From: an uncultured Clostridia bacterium | GTDB lineage: Bacteria > Bacillota > Clostridia > Oscillospirales > Ruminococcaceae | NCBI GenBank assembly: GCA_946563605.1 | Contig: CAMNVW010000002.1 | Location: forward strand, 1 to 41,808 | DNA length: 41,808 nucleotides | Direction: 5' to 3' | Shown here: positions 9,485-17,681 of the stretch, piece after piece | Layout: every line of letters begins with the position of its first letter | How positions within the stretch are numbered: the first letter of the stretch is position 1 | Program-made: the position numbers and the translations under genes | The notes under the pieces: generated by a model | What the model was told of the DNA's origin: nothing | Seen by the model: the letters and a program-made list of their open reading frames with translations, nothing else | Database searches by the model: none

Positions 9485-10042
9485 TTACCGGAGCGATTCC
9501 AGATATTCTTTTCTTCCGGTTTCGTACAAGTTTTTGCCTTCGCTGTCAATGATAACGAAAGCCGGCAGATCCTCTACTTCCAGACGTCTGAGTGCTTCTG
9601 CGCCCAAATCTTCGTAAGCGATGACTTCTGCCTTTTTAATGCAGCGGGAAAGCAGTGCGCCAGCACCGCCGATTGCGCCAAAGTATACAGCACCGTGTTC
9701 TTTCATTGCTGCAACTACTTCAGGGCTTCTCTTACCTTTACCGATCATGCCTCTCTGTCCGAGAGCGATCATTGTTGGAGAATAAGCATCCATTCTGTAG
9801 CTGGTTGTAGGACCTGCAGAACCGATTACCTGGTTGCCCTTTGCCGGAGCTGGACCAACATAATAAATAATCGCATCTTTAGGATCGAACGGCAGTTCTT
9901 TGCCCTGTGCTACCAGATCGCACAGACGTTTGTGCGCTGCGTCTCTAGCGGTGTAGATGACGCCCGAAATCAATACACTGTCTCCACATTTCAGGTCTTT
10001 TACCTGCTCCAGGGTAAGTGGAGTTGTTATACGTTTTTCCAT
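9485..10042 (-). CDS. Class I fumarase-type hydratase, beta subunit (mesaconase)
   Basis: This is the C-terminal-type subunit of a two-subunit Fe-S hydro-lyase. The 185-residue protein has the family's GPTTSYRMD motif at 77-85, ARDAAHKR at 32-39, and an FGAIGGAGA segment at 121-129. Standing next to the alpha subunit in a methylaspartate operon, it most probably hydrates mesaconate to (S)-citramalate. Fumarate hydration is also possible, since class I enzymes often accept both acids. Confidence 0.9.
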   Translation of the reverse strand: MEKRITTPLTLEQVKDLKCGDSVLISGVIYTARDAAHKRLCDLVAQGKELPFDPKDAIIYYVGPAPAKGNQVIGSAGPTTSYRMDAYSPTMIALGQRGMIGKGKRSPEVVAAMKEHGAVYFGAIGGAGALLSRCIKKAEVIAYEDLGAEALRRLEVEDLPAFVIIDSEGKNLYETGRKEYLESLR

Positions 10043-10054
10043 AACCTTCTCCTC

Positions 10055-10894
10055 TTATAACTCAACAGTTTTATGACGTGTTACATGGCAGTTAATGTTG
10101 ACTGCGACCGGCAGACCTGCAATATGGGTTGCCATCTTTTCAATGTTGACTGCCAGAGCGGTGGTTTTGCCGCCGACTCCCTGAGGACCGATGCCCAGTG
10201 CGTTGATCTTTTCAAGCATTTCTTCTTCCAGCTGTGCATAGAAAGGATCTGCATTGCGGACATTGGTATTTCTCATCAGCGCTTTTTTAGCAAGCAGAGC
10301 TGCTTTGTCAAAGGTACCGCCGATGCCGACACCGACAACGATTGGCGGGCATGGGTTCGGGCCTGCATCCTCTACTGCTTTCAGGATGAATGCCTTTACG
10401 CCTTCCAAACCGTCGGATGGTTTGAGCATTTTGATCTGGCTCATGTTTTCGCTTCCGAAGCCCTTTGGAGCAACTGTCAGCTTAAAGCCGTCGCCCGGAA
10501 CAATATCGTAATAAATCATAGCAGGGGTATTGTCAGTGGTATTGACTCTGTCCAGCGGATCTTTTACAACAGATTTACGCAGGCAGCCTTCGGTGTATCC
10601 CTGTCTGACGCCTTCATGAATTGCTTCTTCCAGATTGCCGACTACATGAACATCCTGACCCATCTCGATAAAGACGCAGGCCACGCCGGTATCCTGGCAA
10701 ACCGGAACATAGCTGTCCTCGGCGATCATGTAGTTTTCTCTGATGATACCCAAAATGTTTTTTGCGAGCGCCCAAGGTTCAGCCTGTTCGCTTGCAGTGA
10801 TCTTCTCCTTGATATCTTCAGGAAGATAGGAGTTTGCTTCCATGCAAAGACGTTTTACCTGAGCGGTAATGTCCTGTGCATTAATCTCTCTCAT
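10055..10894 (-). CDS. Class I fumarase-type hydratase, alpha subunit (mesaconase)
   Basis: This subunit carries the catalytic [4Fe-4S] cluster of a class I hydro-lyase. The likely cluster cysteines are Cys66 (in CQDTG, 66-70), Cys104 (EGCLRKS) and Cys182 (NPCPP). The conserved GIGPQGVGGKTT at 234-245 is also present. The 279-residue length suits a split alpha subunit. It is the first gene of the operon, 12 bp ahead of the beta subunit, with GGGAGG before the ATG. From the pathway I infer mesaconate hydration. Confidence 0.92.
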   Translation of the reverse strand: MREINAQDITAQVKRLCMEANSYLPEDIKEKITASEQAEPWALAKNILGIIRENYMIAEDSYVPVCQDTGVACVFIEMGQDVHVVGNLEEAIHEGVRQGYTEGCLRKSVVKDPLDRVNTTDNTPAMIYYDIVPGDGFKLTVAPKGFGSENMSQIKMLKPSDGLEGVKAFILKAVEDAGPNPCPPIVVGVGIGGTFDKAALLAKKALMRNTNVRNADPFYAQLEEEMLEKINALGIGPQGVGGKTTALAVNIEKMATHIAGLPVAVNINCHVTRHKTVEL

Positions 10895-11543
10895 CTTGGT
10901 TCCCTCCCTGTGGTTTGCTTTCTTTTTGAAATCTTTTCATCCGTAACAGCAGTTTCCCTGTTAAAAGCTTCGCCGCTGTTTTGAATCTTATTTGATAAAC
11001 GTCCGGTCGCTGTCCGAAAAACATTCCGGTCAGCTTTCCAAACGTGTATATCCTGTGTTTTTGCCTGGATTTTCACGGCATAAAGTTTCTTAGCTTCTAA
11101 TTTAGCACCAATAGATTTTGTTTGCAAGTTTTTACAACAAAAAAATTGTTTTTCCTGTTGAGCTTTGGCTATGCACAACCGATAAAAAATTTAAACATTT
11201 CCAGTTCTTTCTCTTCAAGTGGAACAAGCTCGCCGTTTCATTCACATCGTTTTTAAGCAATATCTCTAAAAAATGCAAGATTTTTTTGTGGCAATAACGG
11301 CATTTTTCGCAAATTACACCTATTGTGATTTATTCAATAATAATATACCATAAATTTCATATTTTTGAAACACTTTTTATTGATAAAATTTCATGACATT
11401 TCCTTACATTTATCAGTAAAGTTTCCTTTTTATCTGCGGAAATGGAAAATCCTCCCTTTCCCTATGGTGCAGCCGGTCTGGCTATGATATAATAGGGGTT
11501 AATTTTAAAAAGTTGTGTGATTCTTTAGAAAGGAAGTTTTACG
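10895..11543. other. Divergent intergenic region upstream of the methylaspartate operon
   Basis: No convincing gene is present in these 649 bp. For the minus-strand operon there are only weak sigma-A-like candidates in AT-rich DNA, such as TTGCAA-N17-TAAATT at 11127-11099 (minus). That would leave a leader of about 200 nt. I looked for a cobalamin riboswitch because the operon is B12-dependent, but no GCCACTG-type B12 box is visible in the leader. A 95-codon open frame (11178-10891, minus) is probably leader sequence. Confidence 0.45.
11485..11493 (+). promoter_or_regulatory. Extended -10 promoter for the QueG-like gene
   Basis: A TGA followed by a consensus TATAAT (11488-11493) forms an extended -10 element about 50 bp upstream of the start codon. 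No good -35 hexamer is visible, as often happens with extended -10 promoters. Confidence 0.55.
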
Positions 11544-12308
11544 ATGTCCGACCTTCGCAAAAATATTGAGCTTTACCTGGAGGACCGCATCCTGCTGTAC
11601 TGCCAGGAGAATATGATCCCCCCGCTGTGGGAAACCCCCATTATCAAATATGCCGACGCGCATGACCCACGCTTTTCCGATTTAAAAGAAATCGTCACTC
11701 CAAAGCACCTTCTGCCGCAGGATATTCTGCCAAACGCAAAAACGGTGCTTTCCTATTTTCTGCCGTTCCAGAAGATGGTCGCGCTGAGCAATCTGGAACC
11801 TGGTGCCTGCTCCGAGCTTTGGGCAAGCGCCTACAACATCACCAACCTGATGGCGGCAAAACTCAACGACGATCTTGCCGATTTTATCTCCCTGCAAGGC
11901 TATGAAGCGGCTGTTCCGCAGAACATCGGCATGATGGGCTCCGATTCGCCTGAGCACATCCGCAGCCGGTGGTCGCAGCGCCATGTCGCTTTCCTTGCCG
12001 GTCACGGCACCTTCGGCATCAACAATATGCTCATCTCGGACTGCGGCTGCGTCGGCAGGTATTATTCCATCGTCACCACGCTGCCGTTCGGCGCCGACCC
12101 TTCTCCCGTACAGGAACGCTGTCTTTATAAACGGAACGGCAGCTGCGGACTTTGTGTAAAACACTGCGAAGCCGGTGCGCTGACCGCCGAAGGCTTCAAC
12201 CGTACCATCTGTATGGAAACCTGCGCCAAAAATGAAGCGCAGTTCGGTGCAGATGTCTGCGGCAAGTGCGTGGTCGGTCTGCCCTGTTCCTTTGCGGTGC
12301 CAAAGTAA
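11544..12308 (+). CDS. Short QueG-like Fe-S protein
   Basis: This 254-residue protein resembles epoxyqueuosine reductase (COG1600), a cobalamin- and Fe-S-dependent enzyme of tRNA queuosine synthesis. Visible features are DSP near 134-136 (the position of the catalytic Asp region), GHGTFGINN near 153-161, and two cysteine groups (193, 201, 204, 208 and 223, 227, 239, 242, 248). It is much shorter than the usual 350 or more residues and lacks the C-terminal HEAT-like part. It may be a paralogue with another substrate. The ATG at 11544 follows GAAAGGAAG. Confidence 0.6.
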   Translation: MSDLRKNIELYLEDRILLYCQENMIPPLWETPIIKYADAHDPRFSDLKEIVTPKHLLPQDILPNAKTVLSYFLPFQKMVALSNLEPGACSELWASAYNITNLMAAKLNDDLADFISLQGYEAAVPQNIGMMGSDSPEHIRSRWSQRHVAFLAGHGTFGINNMLISDCGCVGRYYSIVTTLPFGADPSPVQERCLYKRNGSCGLCVKHCEAGALTAEGFNRTICMETCAKNEAQFGADVCGKCVVGLPCSFAVPK

Positions 12309-12315
12309 GAGTCGG

Positions 12316-13194
12316 TTAATCACCGATCTGCAAATATTTGAAGCCTTCCCCATGCACCTCGTTTGATTCCAGAACCACCATAAAGGAGGCAGGGTCTGCC
12401 GCTTTGACTGCCTGCTGTACCTGATACATCTGCTTATCGCTGCAAGCGCACATGACGACCTGTTTATCTTCTTTGCTGTATCCGCCTGCCGCTTTGAGCA
12501 GGGTGGATCCACGGTGGCAGGTATCTTCGATGGTCTGGGAAATCTTCTCGCCATCGCTTGTTACAATGAGGGTCAGCTTGCCGGCGTTCGCACCGTACAT
12601 GACCTTGTCAATGACCACTGAAAAAATGAAGCTGACAATCATGCCGTAAATGATGCCGTCCATGTCCTGCATCAGCGCGCCGCCGGTCAGCACAATGATA
12701 AAATCGCTCAGGAAAATGATCTGACCCAGCGGAATATGCGGACGTACCGCCTTGACCGCCATCACCACAAAATCCGCACCGCCGGTGGAGGAGTTCTGCA
12801 TATAAATCAGCGCATAACCGATGCCCATGATGACGCCGGTGCACAGCGCCGCAAGCATCCTGTCACCGCTGTACGCAGGCAGCAATGGACCAACATAGTC
12901 GATGCAAAACGACGACACAATCATACTGCGCACCGAACGCAGGAAAAATCCTTTGCCGAGCAGCTTGTAACACAAAAATGCCAGCGGAATGTTGAGCAGC
13001 AAAATCGTCGCACCGATTTGCAGTCCGAACAGGCGGTTGATAATCAGCGCCACGCCGGAAAATCCCGTCAGCGGAAACGATGCGTTGATTGCAAAGCAGT
13101 CGATGGCAACCGCCACCAAAAAGCCGCCCAGCGTTTCTATCAAAAAGGAAACCCCCTGTTTTCCCCATTTTTCTTTTGCCGATAATTCTGACAT
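12316..13194 (-). CDS. YitT family membrane protein (DUF161/DUF2179)
   Basis: The 292-residue protein has about five to six hydrophobic helices in its N-terminal two thirds and a soluble DUF2179-like tail rich in beta-alpha elements (from about residue 210, LTLIVTSDGEKISQTI). YitT-type proteins are membrane proteins of uncertain transport function. I chose the ATG at 13194, nine bases after the GGAAAGG site. An in-frame ATG at 13203 is too close to it. The gene is convergent with the QueG-like gene, with only 7 bp between stops, and has a hairpin in its leader. Confidence 0.85.
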   Translation of the reverse strand: MSELSAKEKWGKQGVSFLIETLGGFLVAVAIDCFAINASFPLTGFSGVALIINRLFGLQIGATILLLNIPLAFLCYKLLGKGFFLRSVRSMIVSSFCIDYVGPLLPAYSGDRMLAALCTGVIMGIGYALIYMQNSSTGGADFVVMAVKAVRPHIPLGQIIFLSDFIIVLTGGALMQDMDGIIYGMIVSFIFSVVIDKVMYGANAGKLTLIVTSDGEKISQTIEDTCHRGSTLLKAAGGYSKEDKQVVMCACSDKQMYQVQQAVKAADPASFMVVLESNEVHGEGFKYLQIGD

Positions 13195-13229
13195 TTTGCT
13201 CATCCTTTCCTGTTTTTACTTTCAAAACG

Positions 13230-13277
13230 AAAAAAGAGCGTTTGCAGATCTGCCATATGATCCGCAAACGCTCTTTT
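13230..13277 (-). terminator. Hairpin with U tract in the yitT leader (possible attenuator)
   Basis: A perfect 14-bp outer stem (13232-13245 with 13264-13277) is extended by a 4-bp GATC inner pairing. On the minus strand it is followed by a run of Ts. It starts at about the predicted +1 of the yitT promoter and ends just before the ribosome binding site, so it would sit in the 5' leader. Confidence 0.65.
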
Positions 13278-13285
13278 CTGCTTTC

Positions 13286-13314
13286 AATATATCACACAAT
13301 TTTTAAAAAGTCAA
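13286..13314 (-). promoter_or_regulatory. Sigma-A promoter of yitT
   Basis: On the minus strand TTGACT (13314-13309), a 17-bp spacer, and TATATT (13291-13286) preceded by TGA form a strong extended promoter. Confidence 0.75.
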
Positions 13315-13375
13315 ACGATGTATTTTTATTCGTTTTCACTAAAAAATATCCTTTTTTTGAATTTTACAAATACCC

Positions 13376-13404
13376 TTGTATTCCTTTCTTTCCCATGCTA
13401 TGAT
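13376..13404 (+). promoter_or_regulatory. Sigma-A promoter of the lipoprotein gene
   Basis: TTGTAT (13376-13381), a 17-bp spacer and TATGAT (13399-13404) lie about 48 bp upstream of the start codon. Confidence 0.5.
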
Positions 13405-13451
13405 AATTTTATGGGGTTTCCAAAAGCTTTTGTGAAATGAGGTGTCCTTTT

Positions 13452-14066
13452 ATGAAGCGGATTTTTGCTCTTGTGTGTATCCTCACCGTTTGCCTGACCG
13501 CCTTTTCTTCCTGCAAGACAAACGGCAGCCAAACAGCAAACTATCTCAAACCGGTCAAACTCACCGAATCCGAGCAGCAGCTGCTGACCCTTACCCATCC
13601 GGCTGAGCCTCTCCTCTTGGACTACTGTGTAGAAGATGCTGTGTCTTTGTCGATCGACACCTTTTCCCTGCAAAACGGTCAGTGGGTCAAGGAAAACCAA
13701 GTCCTTGCTCTGGCTCAGGATGACACCGCAAAGCCGATGTCCGGCAGGCTTGCTCTAAACTATACTGCATGGGGTGACAGCTTCGGTCTGGACACGATTG
13801 CGGTGCAGGACACCACAGGAAGTGTGATTCGCTCTGGAGAGCTTTCCAAAAAAAATGCCTATGAATTTCGCGCTTCCAGCGTAAGCCGAAAGGAAACCGC
13901 TGTTGTCCTCAACGAGCCGGTCTGCCTTCTGCTTTTCTGCGCCGACAAACCTGAAACGATCAACAATGGCAAGATCCCCACCGACCCCTTCCACCATCCA
14001 GAGGTCTTTACAAGCGAATATGTGCAGATCGTTGCCATCACCTTTTCGGACAGCCCTCTTTCCTAA
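13452..14066 (+). CDS. Hypothetical lipoprotein
   Basis: I do not recognise a named family. The 204-residue protein begins with a lysine-arginine N terminus and a hydrophobic segment ending in AFSSC, with Cys21 as the probable lipidated residue, so it should be anchored to the outer face of the membrane. The rest is soluble and beta-rich, with no catalytic motif that I can identify. The start at 13452 is set by GAGGTG eight bases upstream. An ATG at 13437 has no such site. Confidence 0.7.
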   Translation: MKRIFALVCILTVCLTAFSSCKTNGSQTANYLKPVKLTESEQQLLTLTHPAEPLLLDYCVEDAVSLSIDTFSLQNGQWVKENQVLALAQDDTAKPMSGRLALNYTAWGDSFGLDTIAVQDTTGSVIRSGELSKKNAYEFRASSVSRKETAVVLNEPVCLLLFCADKPETINNGKIPTDPFHHPEVFTSEYVQIVAITFSDSPLS

Positions 14067-14113
14067 TAATTGTATATTTTTTCCGTCCAGCAAAGTGCTT
14101 GCAGGAGTAAACT

Positions 14114-15025
14114 GTGCCTACCACCTTTACCATGATTCAAAATAAAGTATATCAATTCGATTTCGATTACAAAAATACCGATTTTCGCCGCAGACAGCTC
14201 AATGAAATGACCCAGCAAACCTTTGATTTTTCCTTTGAAAGCTGGTATCAGGGCGGCTGTTGGGAGGATTGCTGCGTCCCTTATTCCCTGTTCGACGGCG
14301 AACGCATGGTTTCTCACGTCACCGCCAGCACCATCCCATTTTCGCTGGACGGCAGACTTTACCGCACGCTTCAATTAGGAACGGTCATGACCGACCCCGA
14401 TTACCGCAGCCACGGTTTGAGCCGCTGGCTGATTGAAAAGGTTCTTGCCGATTATCAAAACCGTGTGGATTTTGTTTTCCTGTTCGCAAACGACAGCGTG
14501 CTCGATTTTTACCCGAAGTTCGGTTTTCACAAGGTCAGCGAATATTCTGCCGAGCTGCAAAATATCGAAAGGCAGAACAACTTGACCGTCCAGCGGCTGG
14601 ATCCGCTGCTGCCGGATCATCGGGAGATTTTGTACCGCACCGCACAGCAGAATGTGCCGCAGTATCGTCTTTGTCCTCTCGAAAACCAGTCCCTTGTCAT
14701 GCTGTACTGCGGCTATTCCGACCTGAATTTCTTGTCGGACAAGCTCTACTATCTGCCACAGATGGATGCCGTGGCTGTTGCTTCTTTTGAAGGCGGTGTG
14801 ATGACCTTGCACGACGTCCTTTCTCCAAACAAGGTCGATCTCATCCAGCTTGCCGGCGCACTCATGCAGTCCGACACCAAAAAGTGTGTCCTTGGCTTTA
14901 TCCCCGAGCAAAGCGAAAATGTGATTATCACGCCATTTCACGAGCCGGACACCACCTTGTTTGTCAAAGGGACGAATCTGTTTGATAAGCATCCTCTTCG
15001 TGTGCCGATTACTGCACACACCTAA
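14114..15025 (+). CDS. GNAT family N-acetyltransferase
   Basis: The N-terminal half shows the GNAT fold: the acetyl-CoA-binding stretch LGTVMTDPDYRSHGLSRWLI (residues about 88-107) and the FYPKFGFH motif near 134-141. The C-terminal half resembles the second, Eis-like domain of longer GNATs. The 303-residue protein probably acetylates an amine, but the substrate is unknown. The start is a GTG at 14114, preceded by AGGAG. No promoter is obvious in the 47-bp gap after the lipoprotein gene. Confidence 0.75.
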   Translation: MPTTFTMIQNKVYQFDFDYKNTDFRRRQLNEMTQQTFDFSFESWYQGGCWEDCCVPYSLFDGERMVSHVTASTIPFSLDGRLYRTLQLGTVMTDPDYRSHGLSRWLIEKVLADYQNRVDFVFLFANDSVLDFYPKFGFHKVSEYSAELQNIERQNNLTVQRLDPLLPDHREILYRTAQQNVPQYRLCPLENQSLVMLYCGYSDLNFLSDKLYYLPQMDAVAVASFEGGVMTLHDVLSPNKVDLIQLAGALMQSDTKKCVLGFIPEQSENVIITPFHEPDTTLFVKGTNLFDKHPLRVPITAHT

Positions 15026-15079
15026 TTCCCTGCATCTCGATATGAAAAACGTTTTCATCTGTAAATGGAGGTAAACATC

Positions 15080-15664
15080 GTGACTGAAAAGGACAAACAG
15101 GCAAAAGGAATTTTATATGACCCAGGCGACCCAGAGCTTTGTCTGGATCGCCGTCGCTGCAAAGACCTGTGCTTTGCTTACAACCAACTTCCACCTTCCC
15201 ACAGGGAAGATCGCCGGAAACTGCTGAAGCAGCTGCTTGGAAAAACCGGCGAGCGGCTGCACATTGAACCGACTTTCTGGTGCGATTATGGTTACAACAT
15301 TTCGGTGGGAGAAAATTTCTATATGAACCACAACTGCGTGATTCTGGACTGTGCCGCTGTCACCTTCGGCGACCATGTTTTGATTGCACCAAACTGCGGC
15401 TTCTATACTGCCGGACATCCCCTTGACCCTGAACAGCGCAATCAGGGGTTGGAGTATGCCTACCCTATCACCGTCGGTAACAACGTCTGGATCGGCGGAA
15501 GCTGCGTTATTCTGCCTGGTGTGAAAATTGGGGATAACTGCATCATCGGCGCAGGCAGCGTTGTGACCAAGGACATTCCCGCCGACTGTGTCGCCGTAGG
15601 GAATCCCTGCCGCGTGCTGCGCAAAATCACTGCGGCGGACCGCGACAAATACCGCTCCATTTGA
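15080..15664 (+). CDS. Sugar O-acetyltransferase (maltose/galactoside acetyltransferase type)
   Basis: This 194-residue left-handed beta-helix enzyme transfers acetyl from acetyl-CoA to a sugar hydroxyl. The N-terminal Mac domain (KGILYDPGDPEL) and the hexapeptide repeats from about residue 75 on are visible. The active-site histidine region is GFYTAGHPLDP, and VWIGGSCVILPGVKIGDN follows. The best start is the GTG at 15080, eight bases after GGAGG, rather than the upstream ATG at 15065. It is followed by a strong terminator. Confidence 0.88.
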   Translation: MTEKDKQAKGILYDPGDPELCLDRRRCKDLCFAYNQLPPSHREDRRKLLKQLLGKTGERLHIEPTFWCDYGYNISVGENFYMNHNCVILDCAAVTFGDHVLIAPNCGFYTAGHPLDPEQRNQGLEYAYPITVGNNVWIGGSCVILPGVKIGDNCIIGAGSVVTKDIPADCVAVGNPCRVLRKITAADRDKYRSI

Positions 15665-15750
15665 TTTCCTGCAAAGGCGCGCCTCTTAAAAATTTTTAGA
15701 CAAATAAAAACAGACCATCTTAGCAGAGATTTGCAGGACGGCAAAATAGT

Positions 15751-15781
15751 AAAAGGCGTGACCATGAAGGTCACGCCTTTT
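15751..15781. terminator. Bidirectional rho-independent terminator
   Basis: A perfect 13-bp stem (15751-15763 with 15769-15781), flanked by A and T runs, lies between the acetyltransferase gene and the convergent minus-strand gene ending at 15844. It can serve both. Confidence 0.8.
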
Positions 15782-15843
15782 GTGTTAAGAGGATAGCCGC
15801 AGCCTCTTGTATCGGTTCGGCAAGCTGAAAGTTTTCTGAACCC

Positions 15844-16194
15844 TTAGTCTATTATTATCGACTTCTTCTTTCCGTTTTTCTTTTTCGGATACTGTCTGAT
15901 GCGGGTGACAAAATCAAGGTTGATAACTTCCCGTTCGCCGGACGCTTTCTCAATGATCATGCCGCCGTCATCAATTTCTTTGATAACACCCTCTATACTT
16001 CCGCTGCTTGAAGTAATCGTGTAAATAATACATTCTTCACCGATAAACTGCATCGCAAGTTTTTTCATATCCGCTTTCTCCTTATCTTGTTTTCTGCGTT
16101 TTTGTATTTGCCGCACAACTGCCGCTGTTTGCTGCTCTTTTTCAATACAGCAAAAGATAATCAGAATAACGACAATCCACCAATAATTTGACAT
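15844..16194 (-). CDS. Membrane-anchored protein with small beta-barrel-like domain
   Basis: This 116-residue protein of unknown function has one N-terminal membrane helix (about 3-17, rich in W, I and V), a basic linker, and a compact domain of about 65 residues. That domain (GEECIIYTITSSSG onward) looks like an Lsm or PRC-type beta barrel. It ends in a lysine-rich tail. The ATG at 16194 has a GGGGGA site. A GTG at 16221 overlaps the upstream small gene's stop codon by 4 bp, so coupled translation from there is an alternative. Confidence 0.6.
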   Translation of the reverse strand: MSNYWWIVVILIIFCCIEKEQQTAAVVRQIQKRRKQDKEKADMKKLAMQFIGEECIIYTITSSSGSIEGVIKEIDDGGMIIEKASGEREVINLDFVTRIRQYPKKKNGKKKSIIID

Positions 16195-16217
16195 TGCCTG
16201 TCCCCCTGTGTTTTCGC

Positions 16218-16388
16218 TCACTTATGCTTTTCTTTGCATCGCACAAGCAATGCAATAAGCAATTCAGCCATTCCGCACAGCAGCCATACCACTCCAATGG
16301 CTGTATTTTGAATCCATAGAAACCATATCAGAGACACGAAAAGCCAAACGACTGCTAAAATCAAGCAGCCTTTATCACTTATCTTCAT
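16218..16388 (-). CDS. Small two-helix membrane protein (56 aa)
   Basis: This short gene encodes a 56-residue protein with two hydrophobic helices (about 8-24 and 29-50) and a basic tail ending RCKEKHK. A strong GGAGGT site lies four bases before the ATG. Its stop codon overlaps a possible GTG start of the next gene in a GTGA arrangement, which supports it as a real, co-translated gene. No family is recognised. Confidence 0.6.
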   Translation of the reverse strand: MKISDKGCLILAVVWLFVSLIWFLWIQNTAIGVVWLLCGMAELLIALLVRCKEKHK

Positions 16389-16422
16389 TTTGACCTCCGT
16401 TCGGCTGCATCACTGCCCCATA

Positions 16423-16460
16423 CAAAAACAGACACGGCAATGAAAACTGCCGTGTCTGTT
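16423..16460 (-). terminator. Terminator of the aldo/keto reductase gene
   Basis: A perfect 13-bp stem (16427-16439 with 16448-16460) is followed on the minus strand by TTTTT. The small gene starting at 16388 lies only 35 bp beyond, so its expression may depend on readthrough. Confidence 0.75.
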
Positions 16461-16526
16461 GTCTGTCTTATAAACACCGCACTTTTCGACGGTCTGTTTT
16501 TATTTCTTAGGAAATGGAAAGTGCTT

Positions 16527-17681
16527 CTACTGCTGTTCCGCCGCTTCCAGCTCTGCTTTCTTTTCCTGATACAGGCTGTGAATCATCGCCAGCTTGTCTG
16601 GGATTGCAATGCTCTGCGGACAATGGCTTGCACAAGCCATACAACGGACGCAATGCTCTGCGCCATTGCCGTTCTTCATGATTTCCTCGTAATCATTGAC
16701 AAAGGATTTTTCTCTGCCGAAGATTTTCAGGCGGGAATAAGCTGCGAAGATTTCAGGAATATCCACACCCATCGGGCAATCCATGCAGTAGCGGCAGCCG
16801 GTGCATGGGATATCGTTCACCTTGCGGATGGATTCTACTACCTGTGCAACCGCTGCAAGCTCCTGCTCGTTCATCGGCTCAAAGTTTGTGAGCAGCGATA
16901 CGTTGTCCTCCAGCTGTGCCATATCGCTCATACCGCTGAGCACCACGGCAACCTGTGGCAGGGAGCTGACCCAGCGAATCGCCCAGCTTGCAATCGAACG
17001 GTTTGGTTCAAGGTCGAGGAACGGTTTTGCGCGCTCTTCGTCCAAGGTCGCAAGATAGCCGCCTCTGACAGGTTCCATAACCATACAAGGAATATTGCGT
17101 TTTTCAAGCTCTCTGTACAGCTGTTCCGCACCCTGGTTCTGCCAGTCCAGATAGTTCAGCTGGATCTGCGCAAACTCCCAGTCATACTCATCCAAAATCT
17201 GCTTAAAGACAGGGTAGGTGTCATGGAAAGAGAATCCCAAGTGTTTAATCTTGCCCTGACGTTTCATCTCCTGCAAAAATTCTATGCAGTGAAATTCCTT
17301 CGCCTTTTTGTAGTTGTCTTTATTCAGGCTGTGTACCAGATAAAAATCAATGTAATCGGTTTTCAGGGTCTTCAGCTGGCGTTCAAACAGGTCTTTCATC
17401 TCCTGCTCGCTGTTGCAGACCCAAATGCTCATCTTATCTGCGAGATAATAGGTGCTGCGGTCGTAAATCTCAAACGCTTTGCCGAAAATCTTTTCGGATT
17501 CGCCCTTGTGATACACTACCGCTGTATCAAAATAGTTGACACCCATTTCGTAAGCTTTTCTCAAAAGTTTTACTGCTTCGTCAACGTCTACCTCGTCGCC
17601 ATTTTTCGGAAAGCGCATACCGCCGTAAGCCAGACGGGAAATTTCTTCTCCGAGCTGTGGAATCATTCTGCGGTCGATCAT
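16527..17681 (-). CDS. Aldo/keto reductase with C-terminal ferredoxin-type domain
   Basis: The N-terminal 270 residues form an aldo/keto reductase TIM barrel (LAYGGMRFPKNG near 17-28, FDTAVVYH with the catalytic Tyr near 51-58). The C terminus carries two cysteine clusters (293, 296, 299, 302 and 344, 347, 350, 354) for two [4Fe-4S] centres. This architecture is common in anaerobes, where such proteins may take electrons from ferredoxin, but the substrate is unknown. GGAGAGG precedes the ATG. A weak promoter candidate (TTGTGC-N17-TAGGAT) lies at 17771-17743 on the minus strand. Confidence 0.88.
   Translation of the reverse strand: MIDRRMIPQLGEEISRLAYGGMRFPKNGDEVDVDEAVKLLRKAYEMGVNYFDTAVVYHKGESEKIFGKAFEIYDRSTYYLADKMSIWVCNSEQEMKDLFERQLKTLKTDYIDFYLVHSLNKDNYKKAKEFHCIEFLQEMKRQGKIKHLGFSFHDTYPVFKQILDEYDWEFAQIQLNYLDWQNQGAEQLYRELEKRNIPCMVMEPVRGGYLATLDEERAKPFLDLEPNRSIASWAIRWVSSLPQVAVVLSGMSDMAQLEDNVSLLTNFEPMNEQELAAVAQVVESIRKVNDIPCTGCRYCMDCPMGVDIPEIFAAYSRLKIFGREKSFVNDYEEIMKNGNGAEHCVRCMACASHCPQSIAIPDKLAMIHSLYQEKKAELEAAEQQ

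Noticed and set aside
10891-11178. 95-codon frame just before the mesaconase alpha gene
   Set aside because: It has no good ribosome site, a composition unlike its neighbours, and overlaps the next start by 4 bp. It is more likely leader RNA.
10895-11543. Cobalamin riboswitch or sigma-54 promoter for the B12 operon
   Set aside because: I found no B12 box and no GG-N10-GC promoter with the right spacing on the minus strand.
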